A stretch of 44,863 nt of DNA, from positions 1 to 44,863 of the forward strand of contig NZ_JALKIM010000029.1 in the NCBI RefSeq assembly GCF_023050945.1. Direction: 5' to 3'. A program made the translations under genes and the position numbers. Within the stretch, counting starts at the first letter, position 1. Every line of letters starts with the position of its first letter. The DNA comes from Anaerobiospirillum sp. NML120448 (GTDB lineage: Bacteria; Pseudomonadota; Gammaproteobacteria; Enterobacterales; Succinivibrionaceae). The notes under the pieces are model-generated. The model did no database searches, had not been told where the DNA came from, and saw nothing but the letters and a program-made list of their open reading frames with translations. This document shows, piece after piece, positions 1-7,985 of the stretch.

Positions 1-411
1 ACTGTTATGATGACATAAGCTGTTGTATTATAACTAATACTTTTGTGTTATAGCATAATATAATACAAGGCAGAAATTTTTTGCCCTTATATGGGCTAAA
101 ATCGACTATTCTCACGCGTAACTACTATAAAAAATTTCAATAGGTAGCATAGAGCAAAAAGATCCATTAAAATATTGCTCAAATAATACAGGCTAAATTA
201 TCATTAGCTATTTGACAGCTTCGTATGAAGTGAAGTCATAATTAAAATATTTCTTGGTCGTAAACTGCTGGAAAATTCAGTAGGCAAATCAGTGAGCACA
301 CTACTAAGGTGAGCTCTCATTGGTAAGACCAAATTGGTTAACATAGATGATTCGTCCATAGTTTTATTATGGCTGTGGTGAATACCTGGATTTAGGTTTA
401 GGAGAACAACA
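1..411. other. Upstream spacer of bamC, no gene seen
   Basis: This AT-rich stretch holds no convincing gene. dapA, which lies directly upstream of bamC in enterobacteria, is not present in the visible sequence. A short GCCC/GGGC inverted repeat lies at 83-96 but has no good T-run on either strand. A candidate promoter sits at 212-242. The minus-strand open frame that crosses into bamC is an antisense shadow. Confidence 0.6.
212..242 (+). promoter_or_regulatory. Candidate sigma70 promoter for bamC
   Basis: A perfect TTGACA -35 box lies at 212-217, followed after 19 bases by CATAAT at 237-242 (five of six matches to TATAAT). The spacing is longer than the ideal 17 and the implied leader is about 165 nt, so this is only a candidate. 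Confidence 0.35.
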
Positions 412-1572
412 TTGTCCAGCCTTAAAATTAAGTCTCTTGCTCTTAGCTTGGCAGTTGGCTCTGCTGCATCTTTGATTAGCGCCTGTGGTGTAACAGGTAG
501 TGATAGCTCTGATACCAACCTTATGACTCCAACTGGTTATTATGAGCATGCAGAGGCTAAGGTCTTACCTGATCCTATCAAGACTGCGCCAGGAGTAGCT
601 TTATATAAAGATAATGCTTTTGCTATTCCAGCTGTTACTCCAACTGAAGTTAGCGAAGGTTTAGTTGGCGAAAATATGGATGTTCGCCCTCCAGTAGTTT
701 CTCAGGTTTCAGAGTCTGGTGTTGACATCTTAAATAAGGGTGAAAGTGCCGTAGTTTGGTTCTTACCTTACAATAGTTTTAATGTCACCAATGAAGAGAC
801 CGCTTGGAGATATTTAAATTCTTCATTGTCATATTTAAAGCTACCAATTGCTAGCCGTGATGATACTCAATACGTAATTAGAACAGCAGAGTTCAATTAC
901 AATGACTTTGGTGAGCCATATGATGATATTTCTAAGGATTTAGAGGCATCATCTTTTAGCCAAACTTATGAAATTCAAGTAGGCCACGCTCAGCAAGGAC
1001 AAATTGGCTATTTCATTACTTTATTAAGTTCCAAGCACAGCAAGAGCTCTTTTGAGCTTACCCCAGTACAAAAGAGCAGCTTTACTGTAGGCTTTGGTAA
1101 CACCTTAATTAAAGCATTATCACTACAAGCAAAGGGTGCAGATGTTATTCCTGACTATGTACAGGTAACCTTAGGTCGTGATAACAACGCTCAAGACGCA
1201 TTAGTAGTTAGTGCTCCATACAATACCACCTGGAATGTAATGCGTGGTACCTTAGAACAGTATGGTATGAGTGTTGAGGAGTATTCTATTTCTCGTTCTA
1301 CCTTCACCATTAAGGTAAGCGAGGAGGATTCTGATTTCTATCGTAATTTAGGAATTGAGCCATTCTTATTAGAGTCTGGTGAGTACATTGTGCGTTTAGC
1401 TGTATCTGGCGACAACACATTGATCACTTTCTATGATGAGGATGACAAGCCTCTAAATGCAAACAAGGTAGCAGCCTTATACGCTGGCTTCTCTAAGGCA
1501 CTTGCACAACAATTTGCCTTATATAAGAGCGAAGGCTCTAAATATCTTGATAAATTTGCTGATGAGGATTAA
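412..1572 (+). CDS. bamC: Outer membrane assembly lipoprotein BamC (NlpB)
   Basis: Lipoprotein subunit of the BAM complex, which inserts beta-barrel proteins into the outer membrane. The N-terminus is a signal peptide ending in a lipobox, LISAC, with the lipidated cysteine at residue 25. A proline-rich unstructured stretch follows (about residues 35-75), the part that contacts BamD in E. coli, and then two domains of the helix-grip type expected for BamC. At 386 aa it is somewhat longer than the E. coli protein (about 344 aa). The start is TTG at 412, chosen because AGGAG at 400-404 is well spaced and the signal peptide begins there. Placement just upstream of purC is the enterobacterial bamC-purC order and supports the call strongly. 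Antisense frames over its 5' end are shadows. Confidence 0.88.
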   Translation: MSSLKIKSLALSLAVGSAASLISACGVTGSDSSDTNLMTPTGYYEHAEAKVLPDPIKTAPGVALYKDNAFAIPAVTPTEVSEGLVGENMDVRPPVVSQVSESGVDILNKGESAVVWFLPYNSFNVTNEETAWRYLNSSLSYLKLPIASRDDTQYVIRTAEFNYNDFGEPYDDISKDLEASSFSQTYEIQVGHAQQGQIGYFITLLSSKHSKSSFELTPVQKSSFTVGFGNTLIKALSLQAKGADVIPDYVQVTLGRDNNAQDALVVSAPYNTTWNVMRGTLEQYGMSVEEYSISRSTFTIKVSEEDSDFYRNLGIEPFLLESGEYIVRLAVSGDNTLITFYDEDDKPLNANKVAALYAGFSKALAQQFALYKSEGSKYLDKFADED

Positions 1573-1579
1573 AATTTAC

Positions 1580-1614
1580 AAGGCTTGATAGGGTTCTATC
1601 AGGCCTTATTTTTT
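1580..1614 (+). terminator. Intrinsic terminator between bamC and purC
   Basis: A 12-bp stem (1580-1591 with 1596-1607, one G-U pair, GGTT loop) is followed by A and then six T. It ends only about 25 bases before the purC start, so purC must be expressed by read-through or from a promoter inside bamC. Confidence 0.85.
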
Positions 1615-1639
1615 ACTACTTTTCTAGGAAAGCGCCAAA

Positions 1640-2350
1640 ATGGAAAAGAAACAGGAAATTTATCGCGGTAAGGCTAAGTCTGTTTACGAGACTGATGATC
1701 AAAATCACTACATCATGTTATTCCGCGATGACACCTCTGCTTTTGACGGTAAGATTATCAAGCAGTTGGATCGTAAGGGTCGTACCAACAACCGCTTTAA
1801 TTTCTTCATCATGAAGAAGCTTGAAGAAGCTGGTGTTCCTGTACACGTTGAAGAGTTACTCTCTGACACCGAGTGTTTAGTTAAGAAGTTAGAAATGCTC
1901 CCAGTAGAGTGCGTTGTTCGTAACGTAGCTGCTGGTTCTATCTGCAAGCGTTTAGGTGTTCAAGAGGGTCTTGACTTAAACCCTCCAACCTTCGAGTTCT
2001 TCTATAAGGACGACGAGTTACACGATCCAATGGTAAATGACTCTCACATCATTTCCTTTGGTTGGGGTACTCAAGAGCAGATCGATGAGATGAAGCGTTT
2101 GTCTTTCAAGATCAATGAGGTTTTAAAGGATCTCTTTGATAAGGCTGGCTTAATCTTAGTTGATTACAAGCTCGAGTTTGGTCTTTACGAAGGCAAGTTA
2201 ATCTTAGGTGACGAGTTCTCTCCAGACGGTTGCCGTTTATGGGATAAAGAGACTCGCAAGAAGCTTGACAAGGATCGTTTCCGTCAGGGCTTAGGTGACG
2301 TTATTGAGGGCTACGAGGAAGTTGCCCGTCGTATCGGTTGCCCACTCTAA
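1640..2350 (+). CDS. purC: SAICAR synthetase (phosphoribosylaminoimidazole-succinocarboxamide synthase)
   Basis: Cytosolic enzyme of de novo purine synthesis that joins CAIR and aspartate using ATP. At 236 aa it matches the short bacterial form (E. coli 237 aa). Family landmarks are the N-terminal ATP-binding [12 protein letters not shown] (residues 8-19), [12 protein letters not shown] near residue 90, LVDYKLEFG near 173-181 and [13 protein letters not shown] near 191-203. The ATG at 1640 is preceded by AGGAA at 1626-1630. It lies downstream of bamC as in E. coli, separated by a strong terminator. Nothing in the sequence is unusual for the family. Confidence 0.97.
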   Translation: MEKKQEIYRGKAKSVYETDDQNHYIMLFRDDTSAFDGKIIKQLDRKGRTNNRFNFFIMKKLEEAGVPVHVEELLSDTECLVKKLEMLPVECVVRNVAAGSICKRLGVQEGLDLNPPTFEFFYKDDELHDPMVNDSHIISFGWGTQEQIDEMKRLSFKINEVLKDLFDKAGLILVDYKLEFGLYEGKLILGDEFSPDGCRLWDKETRKKLDKDRFRQGLGDVIEGYEEVARRIGCPL

Positions 2351-2925
2351 TTTATCCTAGCTAGTACAGCAAAGTGTTACTAAGAGCATTTTGCTAGTAC
2401 GCATACACTTGTTTTATAACTTGTGTAGTGGCCACAAAATTTATTTTGTGGCCACACGTATAAATTCAAACAAGCTTTCCCAGAGCTAAATTTGCTCACT
2501 AAATAGTAATACTTTTCTCATTGTAGTTGCCATCAACTATTCAGTCTCTGCTCCCTCACAATCTACTGCATAAAGTTCATTTTTATTTCTTTATTTTTAT
2601 GTAGTATCTATGAGTCTTAGCTTAAATTTTCTCAAGGCTGTTGAGACTAAATTTAGCCTTTAAGTTAGATTTTTTCTTTCTTGATGATTTTTGACTAGTT
2701 CACTACAATAGAAATACAACGTTTTGGAATTTCAGCTTATCGTCGGCTTGGTGATATAAGCTTCTTAGCAGAAGTTTATAATTATCTTTTTACTTAGCTC
2801 TTGTCAAAATTAAAAAGCACTAAAATTAGTGTTTATGACGTTAAGCTTTGGGGATATTGGCAAGAGGCGCTATATTAATAAAGTATTATTCAAATACTTG
2901 GATTGCGAAAAATTAGGATTTTAAA
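2351..2925. other. Spacer between purC and pykA
   Basis: No gene is supported here. The stretch contains the strong hairpin at 2428-2455 and otherwise AT-rich sequence that should include the pykA promoter. I could not single out a convincing -35/-10 pair. AGGA near 2912 is the pykA ribosome binding site. Confidence 0.6.
2428..2455. terminator. Perfect hairpin downstream of purC, possible terminator
   Basis: A perfect 13-bp inverted repeat, GTGGCCACAAAAT (2428-2440) with its complement (2443-2455), separated by two bases. The A and T tracts lie inside the stem and no T-run follows, so it may be a weak bidirectional terminator, an mRNA-stabilising hairpin or a protein-binding palindrome. Confidence 0.5.
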
Positions 2926-4365
2926 ATGGCAGCAAGAAAGCGTAGAACCAAAATCGTAACTACTTTGGGCCCAGCAACTGATCGTCCTGGTGTTATTGAA
3001 GAGTTGATCCGCTCAGGTGCTAATGTAGTTCGTTTGAACTTCTCTCATGGCACTTTTGAGGATCACAAGAAGCGTGTTGAATTAGTGCGTGCCGCTTCTA
3101 GCTCCTTACAATTACCTGTTGCAATTATGGGTGATTTACAAGGTCCTAAGATCCGTATTGGTAAGTTTAAAGAAGGCCCAATCTTATTAAAGTATGGCGA
3201 TTCTTTCGTTTTAGATGCTGACTTAGATCTTAATGAGGGAACAAAAGAGAGTGTAGGCCTTACTTATCAACAATTACCTCATGATGTAAAGCCTGGCGAC
3301 ATTTTATTATTAGATGATGGCCGTATCCAATTAGCTGTTACCAAGATCGAAGGTAACAAGATTTTAACAACTGTTATTGTAGCTGGCCCATTATCCAACA
3401 ATAAGGGCATTAACAAGCAGGGTGGTGGTTTATCTGCTCCAGCTTTAACTGCTAAGGATAAGCAAGACATTATTCATGCAGCTAAGTTAGGTGTTGATTA
3501 TATTGCTGTTTCTTTCCCACGTTGCGGTAAGGACTTAGAAGAAGCCCGTCGTTTATTAAAAGAGCAAGGCTCTAATGCTGCTATTGTAGCTAAGGTAGAG
3601 CGTGCTGAGGCTGTAGCTTCTGAGGAGGCTATGCGTGATATCGTAATGGCTTCTGATGCTGTAATGGTTGCTCGTGGTGATCTTGGTGTAGAAATTGGCG
3701 ATGCTAACTTAATGGCCGTTCAAAAGCGTCTCATTAACTTTGCTCGTGGTCTTGATCGTATTGTAATCACTGCTACCCAAATGATGGAAAGCATGATCAA
3801 GAGTCCTATGCCAACACGTGCAGAGGTTATGGACGTATCCAACGCCGTGCTTGATGGTACTGATGCTGTAATGTTATCAGCTGAGACCGCTGCTGGTGAC
3901 TATCCAGTAGAAACTGTACGTGCTATGTCTCAGGTATGTTTAGGCGCAGAGTCTCAGGTTCAAAAGTCTGGCTACCGTGCTGATCGTATCTTTACAACCC
4001 CAGAGGAGACCATTGCTGTTTCCTCCATGTTTGCTGCTAACCACTTAGAAGGCATCCATGGTTTAGTTGCATTTACTGATAGTGGTCACTTACCTTTATT
4101 AATGTCACGTATTCGCTCTGGTTTACCAATTTTTGCTTTCTCTCGTTCTGAGCAGGCAGTTCGTTGGATGAGCTTATATCGTGGTGTATTCCCATTCGTA
4201 TTTGATAACTTATCTTACAACAACCGTGATGAGTTATTACGTACTGTAGTTCGCTACTTACAAGATTTAGGTCACGTAAAGACTGGCGACCGCTTAGTAG
4301 TAGCTTTTGGTGTAACCATGGGTCAATCTGGTCACACTGACTCTATGCGTGTAGTAACCGTATAA
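2926..4365 (+). CDS. pykA: Pyruvate kinase, PykA (type II) form
   Basis: Last step of glycolysis: phosphoenolpyruvate plus ADP gives pyruvate plus ATP in the cytosol. At 479 aa it matches E. coli PykA (480 aa). It begins with [20 protein letters not shown], and [18 protein letters not shown] and LLLDDGR follow. The active-site block [11 protein letters not shown] is near residue 225, with [13 protein letters not shown] after it and [11 protein letters not shown] near 285. [20 protein letters not shown] and MLSAETAAG are intact. Its closeness to PykA rather than PykF suggests the AMP/sugar-phosphate-activated form, by family knowledge. It stands alone, with its own terminator. A 63-codon antisense frame inside it is a shadow. 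Confidence 0.97.
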   Translation: MAARKRRTKIVTTLGPATDRPGVIEELIRSGANVVRLNFSHGTFEDHKKRVELVRAASSSLQLPVAIMGDLQGPKIRIGKFKEGPILLKYGDSFVLDADLDLNEGTKESVGLTYQQLPHDVKPGDILLLDDGRIQLAVTKIEGNKILTTVIVAGPLSNNKGINKQGGGLSAPALTAKDKQDIIHAAKLGVDYIAVSFPRCGKDLEEARRLLKEQGSNAAIVAKVERAEAVASEEAMRDIVMASDAVMVARGDLGVEIGDANLMAVQKRLINFARGLDRIVITATQMMESMIKSPMPTRAEVMDVSNAVLDGTDAVMLSAETAAGDYPVETVRAMSQVCLGAESQVQKSGYRADRIFTTPEETIAVSSMFAANHLEGIHGLVAFTDSGHLPLLMSRIRSGLPIFAFSRSEQAVRWMSLYRGVFPFVFDNLSYNNRDELLRTVVRYLQDLGHVKTGDRLVVAFGVTMGQSGHTDSMRVVTV

Positions 4366-4400
4366 GGTCACAGCAATAAGTTTTAATAGCTTATAGCTAA

Positions 4401-4438
4401 AAAGGGCATCTTAAGTACACTTAAGGTGCCTTTTTTAT
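4401..4438 (+). terminator. Intrinsic terminator after pykA
   Basis: An 11-bp stem (4405-4415 with 4420-4430, one G-U pair, four-base loop) runs directly into six T at 4431-4436. Confidence 0.9.
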
Positions 4439-4481
4439 TTGCCAGCGACATATGAACACATAATCTTTGCAGTCTCTTACA

Positions 4482-4620
4482 GACATAGGAGAGACAGTTG
4501 GTTATTTATCAAAACTTGCTTAGATTTTGCGTTGTGGAGGTAATAAATTCGTATAAATGACCCTCAACATACTGCAAAACTGTTAGTTAAACGTAAATAT
4601 TTGAATGTCTCCCCTATGTC
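4482..4620. repeat. 15-bp inverted repeats bounding 139 bp
   Basis: GACATAGGAGAGACA at 4482-4496 recurs inverted at 4606-4620 with one mismatch (14 of 15). The 109 bases between show no gene. A related string, ACATAGGAGAGA, occurs once more near 27134-27150. This could be a small non-autonomous element or simply a long-range RNA/DNA palindrome. No flanking target duplication was established. Confidence 0.4.
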
Positions 4621-5080
4621 AGCTCTTAAGTTTAATTGGCCCACCATCCACTAAAAGTTTACCTCGTTAAAGTAAAAGCTAAGCTCCTAAGCCTCATTTG
4701 ATTTTTAGCCACCTAAATCACATCTTGTGAGCCACATTTTGCATCACCATCAACATCAGCCTTTATGGCGCTTATTGGCCTACAGCCTTAATAATTCTCA
4801 TAAGTGCTTACTCCCATTCATCAATACCTAGCCTCAAGGGCAATGTCCTCTCTTAGAGTCCTTAGAGCCTTGTGCTAATGCATATGTCTTCAAGAGTATG
4901 GCTTATAGCTTCAAGCGCATGGTTTACAGTTTCAAGAGCGTGGCTTACAGCTTGGAGAGCATGGCTTAAGACTTTGGGCGCAACGATTTGCGCTTTGAGT
5001 TGTTGTAAGGATAGGGTGGTGGATAGTGGGATAGACGCTACGGCTAGCGTATGTGGTGATATGGGATTTTTTCAGGGGCC
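4621..5080. other. Non-coding spacer with low-complexity sequence
   Basis: No gene is convincing. The plus-strand open frame from 4872 to 5117 is made of the 21-bp tandem repeats and runs into the tRNA terminator, so I treat it as fortuitous. The remainder is AT-rich with scattered GCNT-type words. Confidence 0.55.
4888..4971. repeat. Four tandem 21-bp repeats
   Basis: Four contiguous 21-bp units (4888-4908, 4909-4929, 4930-4950, 4951-4971) follow the pattern CTTCAAGAGCATGGCTTACAG with two to five changes each. The unit length is a multiple of three, so they translate as a tryptophan- and alanine-rich repeat, but there is no family match or ribosome binding site. Confidence 0.75.
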
Positions 5081-5110
5081 AAAAACAACAAAACCCACAA
5101 TAGTGGGCTT
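5081..5110 (-). terminator. Terminator of the downstream tRNA-Val copy
   Basis: Read on the minus strand, a CCCAC/GTGGG stem (5103-5107 with 5094-5098, four-base loop) is followed by a T-rich run interrupted by G. It starts about 10 bases after the tRNA CCA. The same sequence follows the second tRNA copy. Confidence 0.85.
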
Positions 5111-5117
5111 CATTTAA

Positions 5118-5195
5118 TGGTGGATGCTATAGGACTCGAACCTATGACCCTCTGCTTGTAAGGCAGATGCTCTAACCAGACTGAGCTAAGCATCC
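5118..5195 (-). tRNA. tRNA-Val (anticodon TAC), copy 1
   Basis: This 78-nt tRNA has a 7-bp acceptor stem (GGATGCT/AGCATCC), a D-arm GCTC/GAGC, an anticodon stem TCTGC/GCAGA around the loop CTTACAA (anticodon TAC, valine), a five-base variable loop, a T-arm ATAGG/CCTAT around TTCGAGT, discriminator A and an encoded CCA. All four stems pair without mismatch. It lies in its own transcription unit with the promoter at 5214-5242 and terminator at 5081-5110. Confidence 0.96.
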
Positions 5196-5213
5196 ATTGC
5201 TTTAGTGGTGCAC

Positions 5214-5242
5214 ATTATAGAGATATTAATGGCACTTGGCAA
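5214..5242 (-). promoter_or_regulatory. Sigma70 promoter of tRNA-Val copy 1
   Basis: On the minus strand, TTGCCA (5237-5242), a 17-bp spacer, then perfect TATAAT (5214-5219), about 19 bases before the tRNA 5' end. The same arrangement recurs for copy 2. Confidence 0.85.
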
Positions 5243-5378
5243 GACAAAAAAGAAAAATTTGCCCAATTTTTTAAAGCGGTTGTTAACTACTGATATGAGA
5301 GCAAGATAATTCTTTTGCTTGAGGTAAATATGAATAAGACAACCACTATGGTAGCAAAGATGTGATTTTGCAGGGCCC

Positions 5379-5408
5379 AAAAACAACAAAACCCACAATA
5401 GTGGGCTT
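5379..5408 (-). terminator. Terminator of tRNA-Val copy 2
   Basis: Duplicate of the terminator at 5081-5110: CCCAC/GTGGG stem followed on the minus strand by the same T-rich run. It separates the two tRNA genes, so they are not simply co-transcribed. Confidence 0.85.
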
Positions 5409-5415
5409 CATGTAA

Positions 5416-5493
5416 TGGTGGATGCTATAGGACTCGAACCTATGACCCTCTGCTTGTAAGGCAGATGCTCTAACCAGACTGAGCTAAGCATCC
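5416..5493 (-). tRNA. tRNA-Val (anticodon TAC), copy 2
   Basis: Identical over the mature 78 nt to the copy at 5118-5195, with the same anticodon TAC and encoded CCA. The whole unit of promoter, tRNA and terminator is repeated with a 298-bp period, while the sequence between promoter and next terminator (about 5245-5370) has diverged or is unrelated. Confidence 0.96.
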
Positions 5494-5511
5494 ATCGATT
5501 TGGTGATGCAC

Positions 5512-5540
5512 ATTATAGGGAGATTAATAGTACTTGGCAA
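5512..5540 (-). promoter_or_regulatory. Sigma70 promoter of tRNA-Val copy 2
   Basis: On the minus strand, TTGCCA (5535-5540), 17-bp spacer, TATAAT (5512-5517). It has the same boxes and spacing as the promoter of copy 1. Confidence 0.85.
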
Positions 5541-5975
5541 GCTTTTTATTAAAAATTTTTTAAATAATATTAAGCATGTGCATAGAAAAAGCTAATTTAT
5601 CTAATGTAATGTAGTGTGCTTGGGGCTGAGCACAGTATTGTTGTGTCTTGGCAGGCCTGCAAACTGGCCAACTAGCATGCTGGCAGGATGGCAGACAGGC
5701 AGCTTTGTAGCTTTGAAGCTTTGCTGCTTTTAAGCATAGCTGCATAGCTGCTTGGCTGCATAGCGACATTGCGGCTGTGCAGCATGGCTTTATGGAGGGG
5801 ATCGGGCATTATCTTCTGGCTTTGCTGCTGGGAGGCTTTGCTGTTTAGTAGGGGTGATTGGGGGATAAGATCAACAAAACTTAGAGATAATAGGTATAAT
5901 GTTGGCTATTTGTATGGCACCATAGTGCAGAGATAATCTATATTTTTAGCATTTTGTTTTAGTTTCTTTTTTTTT
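5541..5975. other. Spacer with GC-rich low-complexity island
   Basis: No gene is supported. Between about 5640 and 5830 the composition shifts to GC-rich short words of the type GCAGCTTTG, GCATAGCTG and CTGGCAGGATGG, repeated imperfectly in both orientations. The minus-strand open frame through it is an artefact of that sequence. A T-run immediately precedes the next gene. Confidence 0.55.
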
Positions 5976-7934
5976 ATGACCATATCTGTAGTTCAGGATA
6001 ATCCATATCGTGTGCTAGGCGTGTGTAGCCAAGTATCTTTAAGGAATATCTCTTCTAATCACAAAAAGATGATGACTGAGGTAATTAAGGGCAAAGAAAT
6101 TCATTTGTCCTTAGATCTTGCTTCATTCATGAAAGAGCCCTTAAGAACTCCTAGGCGCTTAGATCAGGCAAAAAGTCAGCTTTTGTCTGCTCGTGGTCGT
6201 ATTTTGTATGCCATGTTCTGGTTTGTTGATACCAATAAGCTAGACCATGCTGCTCTTTATTATTTGACTCAGGGTCAAAGAGAAAACGCAGTTAAGATTC
6301 TCCAAAGTCAACAAAGCTTTTCCTCTTATATAAATTTAGCTGTCTTAGCCCTCATTGAAGACCGTTTTGATGATGCTGCAACACTTTATTCTCGCTGTCT
6401 GCAAGATGAGGATATGACCCAAGCCTTTGTACAACAAATTATTGGCGATAAATTTAAAGTCAAAGGCGCTTTTTTATTAAGTAAGGTATTAGACGTACTT
6501 AATAAGGAAAAAGAAAACAAAGAGCGTGAAGATAGCTCTGATGAGCGCAGTTTTGCTGGTGCGGGCCATGGTGTACGTAATAAAGAGGCTCAAGCCCCTA
6601 AAACAAGAGTAAATATTGAAACACCACGTACTTCTTTATTAGAGAACTTAAATCTTAAAAAGCAAGCTGGTAGTTTTGATCGCCATCTAACCGACGCTCT
6701 CAATGGTTTAATTGAGCGTATTGCGCTTATTAATCGTGAGTCTGGTATTGAAGATGACTTCTTTGAAGTAGAGCTCAATCCAAACCCAGCAGCACAAATG
6801 GTGTTAGAGGAAGTATCTCACTTCTTAGCTATTAACAATAGTGTTATTGAAGCCTTTAGACAGCGTTGCTACGAGGCTAGAGAGCGTAGCTTGTACTTAG
6901 ATTATGTTTATAACTTAATCTCAGTGGTTAACTATTCTTTCCATCTGTATGCAACTGAGTTGGGTAGACAGTACTCTCCTCATATCGTGCAGCAATTACG
7001 TTCTATTATTGCTAAGCTTGAGCGTCTGTACTTTAGATTAAAATCTGATGATTTGGATTACTTTATTTCCTCTTTAAGACGCATTGAGGATGCTCTTCCT
7101 TATTATTACGCTATTGCTAATAATTTTGAAAAGTACTATTTGCTTAGTGATGATAAGAACCTCATTAATAATTTCTATGAGTTCCATCGTGCTAGTTCTA
7201 GAGTAGTGGATCAATTTAGCGCTAATTTTGGTCTTAAGGGTAGCTACATTGATTGTAGCCTTCACTTGCAAGATATGGTGGTGCGCTATAACGTAAGCTT
7301 TATGCTTGTTATGGTAAATCTAGCCTTACGCCATCCTTATAGAGTCAAGTTAACAAAGAATGGTCAAGTTACTGAGCAAGAGCTAAAAGTAGATGAAAGC
7401 TCATTGTCTGAATATACTCCTGAGGAAAGTTCTGAGTATAACGACCAAAATGATGACTCTAGTGAGTATGAGGCTCAAAACGCTCAGGATGAGCATAGCA
7501 ATCAGGATGATGGCTACGATGATGAGCGCCGTCATCAGTATTATGGCCAACAGCGCTTTGCAATGACTGCTGCTAATATGGGCAATGATGCTAGTGCAAG
7601 TGAAAGCAATGATGGTAATAAGCAGCCTGCTCCTAAGCTTACCAAGGAGCAAAAGAAGCTTTTAAAGAAACAAGAGCGTGAAAAGAATCTTAAGGAGAGA
7701 AAGCGCAGCTCTTATTTCAAGCGCAAGCTTTCTAAGCAGCGCAATAACTTTATTAATATGTTAGAGCGCTATCAAAGTTATTATGTATCAGAGCATACTA
7801 TGACTTTGTTAGAGATTACTATGCGACAAGTTAAGCGTCTGCCTCCTCCAGTGAGTGTTAAAGGCCTGGTATGGGGCTTAATCTTGATTGGCATTGCTGG
7901 TGCTGCTGTTTATTTAAATATTATGTTTAATTAA
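5976..7934 (+). CDS. J-domain-like, tail-anchored membrane protein
   Basis: Function unknown. The N-terminus (NPYRVLGV at residues 9-16 and on to about 75) resembles helix I of J-domains in proteins that begin NPFRVLGV, but the HPD motif needed to stimulate Hsp70 is absent (SSNHKKM occupies that region). Next is a TPR-like helical stretch at about 90-145, with YAMFWFVD near 76-83. A long helical middle (about 215-480) follows, then an acidic serine/tyrosine/asparagine-rich segment at about 485-550. A lysine/arginine-rich stretch covers about 555-600, and one hydrophobic segment (about 630-648) ends five residues or so from the C-terminus. This predicts a cytosolic protein anchored by its tail in the inner membrane. 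No Shine-Dalgarno sequence precedes the ATG, only a run of T, yet the conserved N-terminus requires this start. Monocistronic. Confidence 0.75.
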   Translation: MTISVVQDNPYRVLGVCSQVSLRNISSNHKKMMTEVIKGKEIHLSLDLASFMKEPLRTPRRLDQAKSQLLSARGRILYAMFWFVDTNKLDHAALYYLTQGQRENAVKILQSQQSFSSYINLAVLALIEDRFDDAATLYSRCLQDEDMTQAFVQQIIGDKFKVKGAFLLSKVLDVLNKEKENKEREDSSDERSFAGAGHGVRNKEAQAPKTRVNIETPRTSLLENLNLKKQAGSFDRHLTDALNGLIERIALINRESGIEDDFFEVELNPNPAAQMVLEEVSHFLAINNSVIEAFRQRCYEARERSLYLDYVYNLISVVNYSFHLYATELGRQYSPHIVQQLRSIIAKLERLYFRLKSDDLDYFISSLRRIEDALPYYYAIANNFEKYYLLSDDKNLINNFYEFHRASSRVVDQFSANFGLKGSYIDCSLHLQDMVVRYNVSFMLVMVNLALRHPYRVKLTKNGQVTEQELKVDESSLSEYTPEESSEYNDQNDDSSEYEAQNAQDEHSNQDDGYDDERRHQYYGQQRFAMTAANMGNDASASESNDGNKQPAPKLTKEQKKLLKKQEREKNLKERKRSSYFKRKLSKQRNNFINMLERYQSYYVSEHTMTLLEITMRQVKRLPPPVSVKGLVWGLILIGIAGAAVYLNIMFN

Positions 7935-7940
7935 GATACA

Positions 7941-7975
7941 AAAAGAGCTTAACTGACCATCAGTTAAGCTCTTTT
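7941..7975. terminator. Bidirectional terminator between convergent genes
   Basis: A perfect 16-bp stem (7941-7956 with 7960-7975, CCA on the plus strand as loop) starts with AAAA and ends with TTTT, so it can serve both the J-like gene (plus) and the receptor gene (minus), which converge here. Confidence 0.92.
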
Positions 7976-7985
7976 AGCATTAGTC

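Noticed and set aside
204-518. Minus-strand frame of 104 codons over the bamC 5' end
   Set aside because: Overlaps the bamC signal peptide on the opposite strand, has no ribosome binding site and no family features.
4888-4971. CRISPR array
   Set aside because: Units are contiguous with no spacers and diverge from one another; no cas genes nearby.
4872-5117. 81-codon frame as a small protein
   Set aside because: It consists of the 21-bp tandem repeats and runs into the tRNA terminator and CCA end; no Shine-Dalgarno site.
5560-5769. Minus-strand frame of 69 codons
   Set aside because: Composition follows the GC-rich low-complexity island; cysteine/alanine-rich with no recognisable fold.
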